Below are positions 35,164 through 48,594 of a stretch of DNA of 64,000 nucleotides, in pieces. The notes under the pieces are model-generated. The model ran no database searches and was not told the DNA's origin. It saw only the letters and a list, made by a program, of their open reading frames with translations. The position numbers were made by a program, and so were the translations under genes. The stretch is from Pyronema omphalodes (taxonomy: Eukaryota; Ascomycota; Pezizomycetes; Pezizales; Pyronemataceae): assembly GCA_024516155.1 (NCBI GenBank), contig JAJJXM010000074.1:62001-126000 (forward strand). The letters are read 5' to 3'. Positions within the stretch are counted from its first letter, which is position 1, and every line of letters begins with the position of its first letter.

Positions 35164-38100
35164 ATGGATCCGCTCAGCATCACTGCGGACGTTACTGGCT
35201 TCGTCAGTCTCGCCGGCCAGATCGCTACGACACTCAACGCCTACGTCGATAGTGTTCGATCAGCCCCCAGCGAAGTAAAGAGCCTTTATCTAGAAGTCAA
35301 AGCATTGAGCCAGGTCCTTGGGAAATTCGCACAGTTCGTGAAGGATGACCTTCATGGAGACTGTGTACTTTTCGATGCAGTGGAATCTTGTGGCTACCAA
35401 CTGAAGGCACTTGATGGTAAACTTGCAGATCTTTCGAAAGCCTTCTCAAAGGGGAAGTTGCAAGAATGGGCCAAACGGATTGGGTGGCCGCTCAAGAAGG
35501 ACGATGTTCAGCAGACGATATTTGCACTACAGCGTTTTACGCATATTTTTGAGTTCTCGATGGTAACCAAGAATTAGTATGTCTATTCACGTGGAATGCA
35601 GTCGAAGAATCCCGGCTCTAACGCATAACAGTGAGCTTTTGTCCCAAACATCGTCCGCCGTTATTTCCCGACTCGACGACGATCGGCAGAACCTACAGAA
35701 TATCTTCAAAACGCTTGAGACCATGTCAACGTCAGTGCCTGAAGATTTACAAAAGCAAATGACGGAGATATCGGAGATGAAAACGCTGGTTACTGAACTC
35801 GCTCAACTCAACGTCAAAGAAATCCACAACATCTCACTCGGTGTGAATGACGTTCAAGGGACATTACAAGGTGACTCCACAGAACTCAGGGCCCGCGCTA
35901 CCATCTAATGGATTCTAGATGATGTTATTCGGCAGATAATGCCATTGATATCAAAGATGGAAATTTATAAAAGACATCAAGACATCCGGCAGAAACGAAT
36001 CAAAGATACCGGCAAGTGGTTTCTCCTTGAACCGGCATTTCGACAATGGAGCCATGGCGAATCGCCTGATGTCGATATCAATCCCGTTTTTGCATGCTCT
36101 GGAGACCCTGGAGTAGGAAAGTCTGTCATCTGGTGAGTTGTCATTTCTGTGACTTTTACGGATCGAAACTCACCGACATTGCACTGCGCAGTTCCCTCGT
36201 ATTCGATTATCTTCAGGAACATTACCGGTCCGAAGAAGGAGCTTGTGTAGCCTGCCTTTACTGTGATTACCAGAATAATGAAATCCAAACTCCGGAAAAC
36301 ATGATTGGTGTATTGCTAAAGCAGGTCATCTCAAGACTCAATAAGTCAAGACTGTTATCTGCAGAAACCATTCGTACACTGAAGGATCATCTCAATGACC
36401 AGAAAAGAATCGATCTAGAGGAGGGATGTCGATGGTTAGGGGAGACTATCAAGCAGCTTCGAAAGTTCTATATCTGCATTGATGCGTTGGACGAGTGCGA
36501 TGAGGCGCACCGGGCAAAGCTCATACAGGCTCTCGCAACGATATCAAGCAACTGTAGCCAACCGGATACAATCCGTATATTCTTCACGACGAGACCGCAT
36601 ATCAAGTGTGACGAACTCGTGAAGCGTAATCCAGGAATTGGCTCTCTACACCACATGCGTTTGAAGGCGCGCCAAGAGGATATAAGGATATATCTTACGC
36701 ATGAGATTGACGTCGACGAGAACAAGGAGTGTATGGACGACGAGCTCAGGAAAGAAATTCTGGATACGATCGTGACTAATTCTGACGGAATGTACGTTTC
36801 AAATGTTTATCTGACGCCGAATTGTTAATATTAATTGCACCAATAACGTTGGCCGTTTTCAATCATGGTTATGGAGCACAGCTGATACTTTCATCCAATG
36901 CAGGTTCCTACTGGCCTCGCTGCAGATACAGACGGTATTGGACAAGGCAACTATCACCAGGCGAAGCAACGCGCTCCGTAATATGTCCGAGAAACTTGAA
37001 GCCGCATTCGAGGGTACAATGACCAGGATCATGAATCAGAAACCAGAGAGGTCGGAACAAGCCATGGACGTTCTCAAGTGGGTGTTTCTCGCGAAGCGTC
37101 CATTGAAGATGATCGAACTACGTCATGCACTCTCCGTCACGATTGACCTGAGCACAATTCAAGCTGGAAAAGCGGCGATCTCATACGATGAGACGGTCGA
37201 CTGGGAAACATTTACGTCTGAGAAATCACTGATAGATTGTTGCCTCGGTTTGATTGTCATAGATGAAGAGACGGCTACTGTCCGTCTTGTTCATAAATCG
37301 CTGCACGACCACCTGACACAATTACATGACAGCGACAAAATATTCCCGAACGGCCACACAGAAATGGCATATACCTGCCTACAATACATGTCCTACAACG
37401 ATTATGAATCTGTCATCGACTGTTCAAAACCGAAAATCACTCAGGCCATCAAGCGCAAACGCCTGGAGAAGTACCGCCTTCTGGATTATGCGGTAAACAA
37501 CTTTCGGCACCACTTACACGACCAGAGTAGCTGCACAGCTGATATGATCTGTGCCTTTTTTCCAGATGGCATCAACCTAAATCAAATTTCGACTGGCTTC
37601 CGCTCGAGCTTCTTATCTCCGTTCATCCGGCACCGAGGCAGCCGGGATTACGAAAAACACGAATACATTGCGATAAGCCAGATGCATCTCCGTTTACAGT
37701 TTGCCATTAGTTGTGGCTTAGAAAATGCCTTCATCAGCCTTCTCGACGCATCTAACCCAAATATCGATCATGATTTCATGTTGGGTGCCAGTACAATGCT
37801 GCTACAGGCATCTCACATTGGCAAGAATGTCATCGTGCAGATCCTGTTGAAGAGAGGGGTCAATATTAACCTGGCTGATTCCAAGAACCGCACTGCTTTA
37901 TCATGGGCATCCCGATATGGCCATGAATCAGTTGTGAAGCTGCTCCTCGATACTGATGGTATCGACATCAACTCCAAGGACGATGAATATAGCCAAACCG
38001 CACTATCCTGGGCATCCGAAAAGGGCCATCATTCAGTTGTGAAGCTTCTCCTCGATACTGATGGCATCGACATCAACTCCCAGGACAGTTACGGCCAAAC

Positions 38101-38950
38101 CGCATTATTATGGGCATCCCGATATGGCTGTGATTCAGTTGTGAAGCTGCTCGTCGAGGCTGATGGTATCGACATCAACTCCAAGGACGATGCATATGGC
38201 CAAACTGCATTATCATTGGCATCCGAAAATGGCCATGATTCAGTTGTGAAGCTGCTAATCCAGGCTGATGGTATTGACATCAACTCACAGAGTAGTAGCG
38301 GCCGAACTGCATTATCTTGGGCGTCCGAAAATGGCCATGATTCAGTTGTGAAGCTGCTTCTCGATGCTGATGGTATTGACATCAACTCCAAGGACAGGAA
38401 CGGCCAAACTGCATTATCATGGGCATCCCGACGTGGATATGATTCAGTTGTGAAGGTGCTCCTCGATGCTGATGGTATTGACATCAACTCCAAGGACGAT
38501 GCATATGGCCAAACTGCATTATCATGGTCATTCGAAAATGGCCATGATTCAGTTGTGAAGCTGCTGCTCGATTCTGATGGTATTGACATCAACTCCAAGG
38601 ACAGGAACGGCAAAACTGCATTATCATGGGCATCCGAATGGGGCCATGATTCAGTTGTGAAGTTGCTCCTCGATGCTGATGGTATCGACATCAACTTCAA
38701 GGACAGATGGTATGGCCGAACAGCATTATCATGGACATCCGAAAAGGGCCATGATTCAGTTGTGAACCTGCTTCTCAAGGCTGATGGTATCGACATCAAC
38801 TCAATAGACATTGAGGGGCTTACCGCGTTGTCTCTGGCATATCGGAAACGTCATGATTCCACTGCGCAACTACTCCTTGCTGCTGGAGCTATTGTTCAAG
38901 ACGACGACTCCATACTGGCCGGTGAGGTCCCAGAGAATATGAATAACTGA
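35164..38950 (+). CDS. NLR gene B: N-domain-NACHT-ankyrin, 5 exons, 1,170 aa
   Basis: Exons are 35164-35576, 35632-35870, 35919-36132, 36192-36791 and 36904-38950. The first four have exactly the lengths of gene A (413, 239, 214, 600). The start reads MDPLSITADVTGFVSLAG. The P-loop is GDPGVGKS with K285, Walker B is FYICIDALDE and the sensor RIFFTTRPH. The ankyrin part has nine core repeats between the diverged first and last ones, four fewer than A. Several repeats deviate from the core (RRGYDSVVKVLL, EKGHDSVVNLLL). The end LAGEVPENMNN is as in A. The sequence is intact throughout, so a functional receptor with a different repeat surface is likely. Its 5' two-thirds is almost identical to gene C. 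Confidence 0.9.
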
Positions 38951-41900
38951 CCGAATAACCGAGCGTTTGCTCATGCGCGGATATAATAGTGTCAGTGAAT
39001 GCAATACCTGGAAGGCTCAGAGTCACTCGGTCGTTTTATCTTTGTTTCTCTTTTTTTATCTTTTTCTTCTTCTTTATCTTTCTGTTGATGAACACGGGTA
39101 TTTGTCGTGCGAGAATTCTTTGAAAAATGTACTTGCGGTTGGTGACAGATACATAGTATCAAGGATGTCATTTGGTGCTTCGTTGGTGATGGGATGATCT
39201 TTGCTTGTGGATGTGATTGTCGTCTTTCGCTTTCTTTTTCATTTCTGTTTTCGATTTACGAAGTTATGACTGTCTTCTAGTTTATTTCTATGACATGATG
39301 TTTTTGAATTTCAATATCACGTAGCGGTAACAGTTCCCGAACCAGGATTTTCTGAATCCTGGTGTTGAGGCAACTACCAGAATTAGTCATCCATCGTACA
39401 AAGCAGTTCTTATACATCCCATATATCAGTGTCCTACCGAGAGGTATTGGAGGATCCCTCGATTGGAACAAATGGCAGTGACACTCAAATGCACACTGGC
39501 TGAACCGACTATTGTTCGGAACAGATGGAGAGTAATCACATTCGAAAGTCAGTATGTCTATATGTGTTTGAGACTGCGATATAGGCGATGCATGATGATG
39601 TTTCGGCCAGCGGTAGAAGAACAAGAAATGACACTCCCCGTCCACTAGAGGCTACAAATAAAATAAATATAGGTAGTAGATACTCTACGCTCTGCCGTTG
39701 TCCTTGAGGGCGAATTTGATTCCTGAATCTGGGAGTTCGATACGGACTTATTCTTGTCGGGCCGCTGAACACTGAATCAGGTAGTTGTGCATCAAGTTGA
39801 TTTTCATCCATTCGAACTATAAGTATACGAAGCAGTCATAACGTACTTCCAAGACGGACGTGCATATGAGGAGGATAAAACAATGCACAAAGGGCGCACA
39901 ACCGGAACTACAACCCGGTCCCCAAGTATTCCTGAATGTGAGTGATGGATGATGAATAAACAACCATGCCATCCCCATTTTCAACCACAATGATCGACAG
40001 CTTTTGGTTTCGTCATAGAAGACAGTTTTAGCATTTATAAAATATTCAGCTCTGGAGGTGAGCTCCACCCCAAGCTTTAGCACGCTGAATGCAGACATCT
40101 GGCAGTGGATGCCGGACGTACGCTTACACACGGCCTTATGTATACCCTATACACACCAAATTCATATGCACGCAGTTCATGTGCACCCAATTCATATACA
40201 TAAAAAAAGTATCACCTATTTGCCGACTATGTTTTCTTTTCTATATATGTATAGCACAACACAGATGTCTCTCTGGTACGAATGTGAAAGCATGGATGTG
40301 TGGATGGATTTCAAATCATTTAGATACGATACTGACATATGGTGCAGCGGTAAAACTCCACAATACTAACCCACAGTCAAAATCCTCGCGTGAAGTGCGG
40401 TATTAGGGTATCTGAGTATCTTGACATATGAACCAACCTCACCCCGCCCTCACCCCGCACATAATCGAAATGTATCATTTGGCTGACCCAACATCTCAAA
40501 CTATCTCGGTTATCTATATCGTCTATGTAATGTAACCGATGTCCGGTGCTGTGTGCTGTGTGCTCTGTGCTCTGCTCTCTGTGCTCTGTGTTCTTGTAAC
40601 CGCTTATACCACTATATGAATTACTTGTAGTCTCATATATATTCCGAACCAGTACCTGAGCACAATGCATCAGCTATCATTCTCCGCCATTATTTTTCGC
40701 AATTATTCCCCGCCACTGGTCTCCATTATTCTCCATTCGAGTGTATTCCCCGTTACCGCTCTTATCGGTTTTTAGAGCCCAGTTTGGATATTCTTGGTCT
40801 GTCATTATTCTACACTATTCTCCGCTGCCCACCATGATTCGTTATGCATTTTCTGTTTCCAGTCAAAATATTCACGAATAATCGCAGATGTTCCCGGAAA
40901 TCAACTCTAATCACCTAGACACAAAGTCTAACCAAGCTCATTCTCCTACTGATATTATTCCGCAGACCTCATCCCTCATACCTCATCATACCGTAATCGG
41001 CTGACGCAACAGTCTTCGCTTCGTTCAGTTTGCAGCATCCCTTCGCGCTCCATTCGCGCTCCCCTTCCCCTACCAACCAACCAGGTTCCAGTTTCTCGAA
41101 CCCTACCGATATCGGTCAAATTCCAAGCCCCACCAAATCAAGTCGACCAAAGATCACATGACGACATTCTAGACCATCCCCCATCCATGTTGCGCTAAGC
41201 ACTATGGTGCACCATATCAGCTTCTTAGCTCGCGTACCTGCATCATGCAGCTAAAAGTGGAAGGTGTGGAGATGAAACGGGTCCGCGTCGCCTTCGCGTC
41301 GTTGCGGTGGCTTGATGGGAGATGAAGATGAAGATGATGGGCAGCTCTTGGAAGCCTGGGGAATGGGGGAAAGGAGATGATTGTTTTATATGTGTAGGCG
41401 TGATGATTTTTGTGGATTTTCATTTTGATCATTTTGTATAATTTTGTGGTTTTACGCGTTTGTGGTTGCGAATGTGGATAAGGACGTGAATGACTGTAGT
41501 TTGCGGAGTGGCAGAGGAGAAAAACCTCTTCGGATTTCGCGTGCTTCGCGTGCTTCGCGTGGCGACGAGGCTACCTGGGAAAGTACGAGCGTGCTGTGCG
41601 GTGCGGGGAGAATCATGAGAATCTGCCGCGATAGACATTCATTGATTACGACATGAAGTTCATCACAAATTTCGTCAATTATATATGTAAATCTCACCCG
41701 TCCACAAAACATCAATCGATAAAATTGCTTCCCATAGTCGTCAATCGATAGGGCAAAAGCAGGTGAGATTACAAGTCAGGTACCCGCGACCGGGACCCCC
41801 ATTGAGGCGATGCATTTGTATATGAAGGGCCGAAAGAATTGTGCCACAAAATCAAGAGCAGATGTATGTCGCATGCACAACATCCTGCAACTGCACTTTC

Positions 41901-44335
41901 TGGTACACAACACTCACCAGCCACAGACACGGTTGCCCCACCCATACCAGACCACTGACTAAACCACGGAAACGCGCATTACAATTAGTGGTTATCCAAA
42001 TGGCACAAAATATTCTTACACGCAAATCAATCAATGGTTCATTAAATGATATCAAGACAATAAAGCGCAATAAAACAGTTGTCATTAGGAAAACTCAAGG
42101 ACGGTTCTGTAGTGGTTGTTTTGATAGTGGTGAGTTGGATTGAACAGAATATTCCATGAGCACAGATAAAGCAGTCGGTACAACGAACGAATACAAGTGT
42201 AGTGATGCAGGATAAGATTTTACATCACAGCCCTAAGAATAGTAAGTAAATGGAGTGGAAAAACAATTTTCTTGCTGGTAATCCGGGCTGTCGTGGTGTT
42301 TCCCCCATAGAAACCCTACGGCACTTATTGAGACTTCATCGAAACAACAGGATTTTCTTTAGCAAAGGAATGATATCACGGTTGATTGCCGCGAGAAGTG
42401 TCTTTCCCTATTTATTTTTCAAGTTTTATTCCTTCGGTGTATACACATAGTGAAATGATTCGGTGGTGATTAAGGAAAGGGCAATGTGAGTCATTTTGAT
42501 TTGATTGGCGGTGAAATCATTGTTTCCTCCCTGGCATCCAAAGCTGTTTTGTTTTTTTTTCTTTTACATTTAGGTTTCTGTTGTTATCCAGACTGCTCTA
42601 TGTGATTCTTTTGTATGCGAGGATAATGCTAATCCTACATGCGTGATGTGTTTCGCTGAGTTTTCTGACATACATATCAAGATTTACCTACTGAAGGAGC
42701 TCAAGTGATTTTCGCGGACATAACAAGCAAGAATATGTAGAGAAAGACACAAAATATAGACAAAATAAAGGCAAGAACTGTCTTGACCGTGACTTTACTG
42801 TGTTTTTTTAACTCATATTTACAACAGCACGGTCTTGGTTTCTTCCCTGCCGGTGGTAAAGATATCAATAGCTCTAATAGCTCTGATATATTACTCCTGG
42901 CTCCAAACTCAAGAGATCCGCTAGATTTTCTTGCTCGTCCTACATGCGGCTTAATAAGTCTTATATGGGCTGGGATACATAATTTTATGTAGCATTACGA
43001 CATTTCTGCTCACTTTTTCTAACCACTGCGTTATGTGCCCTTTCAAATATCCATATCATCGATTTGACCATTGTTTTTTTTGCTCTTGAGAGTATTGTGT
43101 GTCATTCTGATAACCACCACTGAATGCGCGCTTCCGGTTTCGTGGAGCGCCACTGCCTGTGGTTTAGTCAGTGGTGTTTGTGGCTTGTGGGCGATAAGTG
43201 GTGAGAAATGCACCTGTTGATGTTGTGCATGCGATGTGCATTATTGCGTGTTGGTTTTGTAACAAAATTCTTGTGGCCCTCCATATACAGATGCATTGCC
43301 GTAGTCTCCGTGCTTCACATATGACAAATAACAATTTTTTTTTTGCAACGAAAGACCCCTCTGCTATGCCGAGAGACAAAAATGCACCAGACCTGTGACA
43401 TTATCGTGATCTTCTCCAGATATACGGCTCACACCCAAAGATGTAGTTGCTTTTTGTGCAGAGATCGACGAGTGCACACTCACTGCCGAACAAAAATTGG
43501 GCTTATTCTTCTGCTTATCATCTGCTCGGAACAAGCGACGGAAAAATGAAGAGGTAAAACAGTATCAATTGTTTACTATGTAAGTATCACGTGCGCTGTG
43601 ACGAAAGACGTATCGTGGGCGATACGAAGACGGTGCCGCTGGCAACGGCACCGACACCTTTTGGTCTCCACGACAGGGGGGCGACAGGGATCAAGATGGT
43701 ATGCGGTGATGCCTTGTGATTGGAGTGTCTTCTCGCTTACCCGGATGTTCGCAACCACGTTAACCATATCTTAGTGCCGCTGGCTTGGCACTTTTTCGCC
43801 AATAAAACATGTTTTTAGGCTCCACATTGGCGCGCCTGCACATGCAAACACCATTGACACATTTTCTGCCGCCCATACAAAATACACGGGGTTTTAACAC
43901 TGTACTATGTACTCTTCAAATTTCTTCTGAATTTCATCTTTTTGGGTGGAGTGTTGTACTTCAGAAGGTTAAGTTAAATGGTACGCCCCAGACTGTTTTG
44001 TTTTTTTTGTTTTTTTTTGTTTTTTTTGTTTTTTTTTTTTTACATTTGCATTGTTGTGCTGCGGGGCGGCGTTTGGCGTGCCGTCGGATTATTTTCATCA
44101 TGGGCGGCACCGTCTTCCTTCCGCACACCACAGTTGTACAACTGACCATCACTCCTGATACACATACCGAAATCGGTTACGTAAGGGACTACTCAACACA
44201 CGCGAATGCTAACCGATCACAAAAAGTCTCGTGTACGGCACTGGCTACTGCTTCACCCGAAGTGGTATGTTTGCATACTGTTCGCTGTCTAGGATTCATT
44301 TCATGCTGCTGTCTTTCAACCAGACGGCAGTATTT
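38951..44335 (+). repeat. Downstream block of unit 2 up to relic P2
   Basis: Matches 27174-30130 of unit 1 and, in addition, contains about 1.7 kb (about 41910-43620) that unit 1 lacks but unit 3 has (57140-58750). A tail repeat copy is at about 41114-41750. In the extra part a 69-codon frame at 42783-42992 is also open in unit 3 (57903-58112) but changes at many residues. I see no convincing gene. Confidence 0.65.
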
Positions 44336-44632
44336 TCGAGGCTATTAGACGCAGATACCATCTCAACATTGAAAAGGCATCTCAATGCACAGAAAGGTGT
44401 TGATCTGGAGGAGGGATGTTGATTGTTAGGGGAGACTATCAAGCAGCTTCGAAGGTTCTATATCTGCATTGATGCCTTGGACGAGAGCGATGAGGCGCAC
44501 CGGGCAAAGCTCATGCAAGCTCTCGCGAAGATATCAAGCAACTGTAGCCAACCGGATACAATCCGTCTATTCTTCACGACGAGACCGCATATCAAATTTG
44601 AGGCACTTGTGAAGCGTGATCCGGGATTTGGC
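44336..44632 (+). pseudogene. NLR relic P2, left part
   Basis: Almost identical to 31389-31685 of P1, including the TGA in place of CGA and the IDALDES Walker B. It is interrupted in the codons after KRDPGFG by a hAT-type element. The right part resumes at 47069. The 8 bp before the element (44625-44632) are the target duplication. Confidence 0.9.
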
Positions 44633-45281
44633 CAGAGCTCCCCACGGTCCGTCCGGTCCAGTCCTGGCTACGGACCGGACCGGACCAGATATAACAGTCC
44701 GGTCCGGTGCTTGGACTGGGACTGGCAGTCATTTTTACGCGGTGGACTGGACCGCCTGTGGGTGACCGTAGGTGACCACAAGTTCACACAAAATCACTCG
44801 CAGGTGACCATGGCTGACCGTAGACGACTACAGTTTTAGTTTTTAAGCGCGCAGAAATTTCAACAGTGATTATTATTATATCTTTCTCTACAAGAATTGA
44901 TCACTATAATTTCAGAGCGGACCTAAGTAATTCCAATGACTTGCTAAAGGTTTCATGATTATTTTTTATAACGTTCCCCCATTTTACCCAATTTCCTGTG
45001 AAGAACAGGAAAATTGTAAACTATTGAGGTTAATTAGTCTCACAAACAATAAAAAACAAACAGATGCGGTGGATAAGAAAGGACAATTACTGGCAGGCTT
45101 ATATGGGAAAAGCTTCACTGCGATAGGAAAGGGGGGGCGGGGGGTGGTCACAGCACGATTCATTTGGAGGAATTAGGGGTCATCACGATTCTGGCTGAAA
45201 GCTGGCTGAAGAATTTAGCGTAAAATTTTCTCGCTGTAATTGGCCGGCTATTTCGGGTTGCATTAGTGGTTTTAGCGTGGA

Positions 45282-45365
45282 GCTAAAATCTTCAGCTGGC
45301 TGAAGAAAGTTTCAACGACCAAAATTCCGGCTGAAACTTTCTTCAGCCGGCTGAAGATTTTAGTT
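45282..45365. repeat. Long hairpin of CTTCAGC/GCTGAAG motifs
   Basis: Two arms of about 33 bp (45282-45314 and 45332-45365) are inverted copies with few mismatches. They run from GCTAAAATCTTCAGC to GAAAGTTTCA and back. A 17-nt loop separates them. The hairpin lies near the left end of the second-level element. Confidence 0.8.
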
Positions 45366-45690
45366 TCACGAAAAATTAGCTATATAAGGTTAGATAAAGG
45401 ATACTACAGCACGCGAGACAGGGAATGTGCAGGAGGACATGTACGTTAAGTTAGATCATCGTACAGTACGGACTTTCATCGAGCTGGAGTATGTACTATG
45501 GCGAGGATATCTGTTAGAAAGCGCGTGCTTGCACGGCTGCACTCGAAGCACCAGGCTTTGTTGTGGCGATTGAAGGGAATAAAGAAGAGTGGTTTACAGC
45601 AGCAACTCCTCCGATTTTAGCAATTCCTGCGCAAAGAACTCAGGGACTTCACACTCACGTTGTAGAAACCTTTGTGGAGTAAAATTTTTT

Positions 45691-46484
45691 GAGCAAAGGT
45701 CTACAATGCCCGTCTCTTGGCGCATTGTGTTTCTAAATGCCCGACCGGTCTACAATGCCCGACACCCCTGCACAAAAAATGGATGACTAAGGCTCACTTG
45801 TGGCTGAAGAACACGCGCGAATGAATAACACACGCGAACGAGGACGGAAAATCTCGATACTTGAAATAATCACGGTGCGATTAACAGAAAAATTCAGAAT
45901 TCAATAATAATAAAATGATTTTTTTGGACAGCGTAAACCCCCATGGAAGTACGCGCAGATGGAAAGCACGCGCGTAAGGGCACGCGAATGAAAACGCGAT
46001 TAAATGTAAAATCTGGATGTTAATAATTACCACGTGATCAATTGGGGAATTTTCAATTTTGAATTTAATTTTTATTTTATTTTATATTTTATTTTATTTA
46101 TTTTTTCTACAAAAATTCGACCATGCGCACATCGTGGCCCTCTCCTCTGAAGCAAGAACACCACGCGTTACACCCGACCGGGCACTTCCAGCGCGCCCAT
46201 AAATTTAGCCTGACGGGTACACTGCTTCCCCGTTATGCGCCGTACTCTTGCTGGACGGCCTCGCGGTTTGTTTTTCGAAGAGGGGCGGGCGACAAAGTGG
46301 TTGTCGACATGGAGATAAACGCGCTGGTCGGGAGACGTGCGCACGGAGACATTGGCGATGAGCACTTTACGCCACAGCTAGGCCTTAGTCATTCATTTTT
46401 TGTGCAGGGGTGTCGGGCATTGTAGACCGGTCGGGCATTTAGAAACACAATGCGCCAAGGGACGGGCATTGTAGACCTTTGCTC
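45691..46484. mobile_element. MULE-like non-autonomous element, complete copy, 794 bp
   Basis: Terminal inverted repeats of about 90 bp start GAGCAAAGGTCTACAATGCC (left 45691-45780, right 46395-46484, about one mismatch). A 10-bp direct repeat AAAATTTTTT flanks it (45681-45690 and 46485-46494). Long inverted repeats with a 9-11 bp target duplication fit the Mutator-like group. The interior has no transposase frame. The interior is homologous to the three truncated copies that end the NLR relics P1, P2 and P3. Confidence 0.85.
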
Positions 46485-47068
46485 AAAATTTTTTCGCGTG
46501 TCGTCCACAAGACAAGCCAGCCTCTTGGCTGCTTGAGGCTAATTTCTTCAGCCAGCTTTCAGCCAGCAGCGCTTTCAGCTGGCCTTCACGATAAAAAACT
46601 GACCTCACGCAGACCACATCATTTTATTGGTCAAACCCCCTGTTGGAAATACGCGCTAATTTCTTCAGCCAGCTTTCAGCCAGCTTTCAGCCAGAATCGT
46701 GATGACCCCTATTTTTACATATGGAGTACCAAGAGAATCATCAGGACTACCCAGTGGTGGAGGCAACCACGCATCGAGAAAAAAAAAATTGCGCCGGAGG
46801 ATTCTAGCTCCACCTTTGTTGACCGGCAAGCGGCCTCTCTGGTGGTGAGCTTGCTTTTAGCGGCTGTTGCTACTCCCGATCCAGTAGAGCTTAGGGATAA
46901 GCGAGAAACCCGCGGTCCTGCAGTCACCTGCAGTCCGGTCCAGTCTTTTTGTTTTCCAAACCTGGACCGGACTACATGGTTGCAGTCCTTAAAAACATGG
47001 GACTGGACTGGACTACACCATGTAGTCCGGTCCAGTCCGCAGTCCTGGACGGACCGTGGGGAGCTCTG

Positions 47069-48063
47069 GATTTGGCTCTCTACACCACATATGTTTGAAG
47101 GCACACCAAGAGGATATCAGAATATATATTGCGCATGAGATTGACGTAAACCAGGATGAGGAGTGTGTGAATGAAAATCTCAAGAGAGAAACTCTGGATA
47201 CCATCGTTGCTAATTCTGACGGCATGTGAGTTTCTGAAGCCTTTCCCGATACCGAAGTCTTGAGCATGGATGCATCTGATGTCATTGGGGGTCTTGAACG
47301 TTGGCTGTGATCCCTGACTGACCTCATCCTTCAATGCAGGTTCCTACTAGCTGCGCTGCAGATACAAACGGTCTTAGAGAAGACAACTATCAGAAAACGA
47401 AGAGACGCGCTGCATAATATGCCTATGAAACTCGGAACTGCGTCTCAACGTACAATTGATAGGATCATAAAGCCGCCGAAAACCCAGACATCTGAACAAG
47501 GCATGGATGTTCTCAACTTCAAGTGGGTATTTTTCGCAAAACGTCCATTGACGATGATTGAGCTACGCCATGCCCTCTCTGTCACGATCGATCCCAGCAC
47601 AATGCAAGCGATTAAACTGGCAATCTCATATGACCAGACAGTCGACTGGGAAAACTTTTGTTCTGAGAAATCACTGATAGATTGTTGCCTCGGCCTCCTC
47701 ATTATTGATGAGGAGACATCTACTGTCCGTTTTGTCCATAAATCAGTACACGACCACCTGACACAATTCCACGATAACGGCTGAATATTCCCTGACGGTC
47801 ATTCCCAGATAGCCTACACCTGTCGACAACACATGTCTGACAGCGACGATCAATATGAAATAGACTATTCAAAACCAGCAGGCGATTCGTGTATCCAAGA
47901 TAATCGCCTGGGGACGTACCACCTTCTGGATTATGCAGTCAAAAACTTTGGGCACCACTTATGCAATCAGAGTGGCTACACAGCTGATATGATCAATGCC
48001 TTTTTTCCAAATAGCATCAACCTAAATCGAAGCTCGACAGGATTACGCTCAGAATTCTTATCT
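47069..48063 (+). pseudogene. NLR relic P2, right part
   Basis: Resumes with the second GATTTGGC and continues the NACHT end, the exon 4/5 intron (donor GTGAGT intact) and the linker domain to LRSEFLS. It corresponds to 31678-32676 of P1 with a few substitutions. It lacks the 4-bp insertion of P1 near 32448 but keeps a TGA after LHDNG. No ankyrins follow. Confidence 0.9.
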
Positions 48064-48594
48064 GGTTTACTAAAAAAAACATAAAATCCGACAATTAAAA
48101 AAAAAAAAAACAAAAAAAAAAAAAAAAAAAAAGAAAAAAAGAGAAAAAAATTTGGACAATGTAAACCCCTATGGAAGTACGTGCGTCCGGATAGAAAGCA
48201 CGCGCGCAAAGACAGCACACACGAATGAAGACGCGACTGAATGAGAAATATTGATGCTAATAATTGCAGCGTGATTGATTCAGAAATTGAATATCTATTA
48301 TTTATTATTTGATATTGGTTATATATTTTTTCATTTTATTTTATTTTATTTTTACAAAATCTGGGTGAAAACACCACACGTCACATCCGACCGAGGACTT
48401 CCAGTGTGCGCATCAATTCAGCCCCGCGGGCCCCCCCATTGTGCGCTATCCCCTTTCTGATCGGCGTCGCGGTACGGGCGGACGACAATGCGATTGGCAA
48501 TAAACGCGCTGGGCGGGCGACGAGCGCACGGAGACATTGGCGATGAGCACTCTCCGCCACACATACTCCTTTGTCATTCAGTAGACCTTTGCTC
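48064..48594 (+). mobile_element. MULE-like element relic, copy 2
   Basis: Practically identical to the relic at 32677-33207 and fused at the same base to the NLR relic. It ends TAGACCTTTGCTC and is followed by TCGGCTAAA. Confidence 0.85.

Larger units (their letters stand above)
45175..46710. mobile_element. Second-level inverted-repeat element inside the hAT element
   Basis: The ends are inverted repeats of over 40 bp starting AGGGGTCATCACGATTCTGG. The right copy has one extra GCTGGCTGAAA unit. The flanks fit either a 3-bp ATT duplication (PIF/Harbinger-like) or a TA duplication with the repeat starting GGGGTC, so the superfamily is open. Subterminal regions are rich in GGCTGAA and TTCAGCC motifs. 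Without the nested MULE-like copy it would be about 730 bp. There is no transposase. Confidence 0.8.
44633..47068. mobile_element. hAT-type DNA transposon, non-autonomous, 2,436 bp, with nested insertions
   Basis: Terminal inverted repeats of 22 bp start CAGAGCTCCCCACGGTCCGT and are perfect at both ends. The element is flanked by a perfect 8-bp duplication, GATTTGGC, at 44625-44632 and 47069-47076. P1 has a single GATTTGGC at the same place, so the empty site is visible in this window. The CAGAG...CTCTG termini and 8-bp duplication are diagnostic of the hAT superfamily. Subterminal regions repeat GGTCCAGTCC and its reverse, as is typical of transposase binding sites. No transposase frame exists, so it must have moved with help in trans. 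Two further elements are nested inside. Confidence 0.95.

Noticed and set aside
44633..44660. A 6-bp target duplication ATTTGG with the element starting CC
   Set aside because: Shifting by one base gives the 8-bp duplication GATTTGGC and CAGAG termini, which fit hAT and also agree with the empty site in P1.
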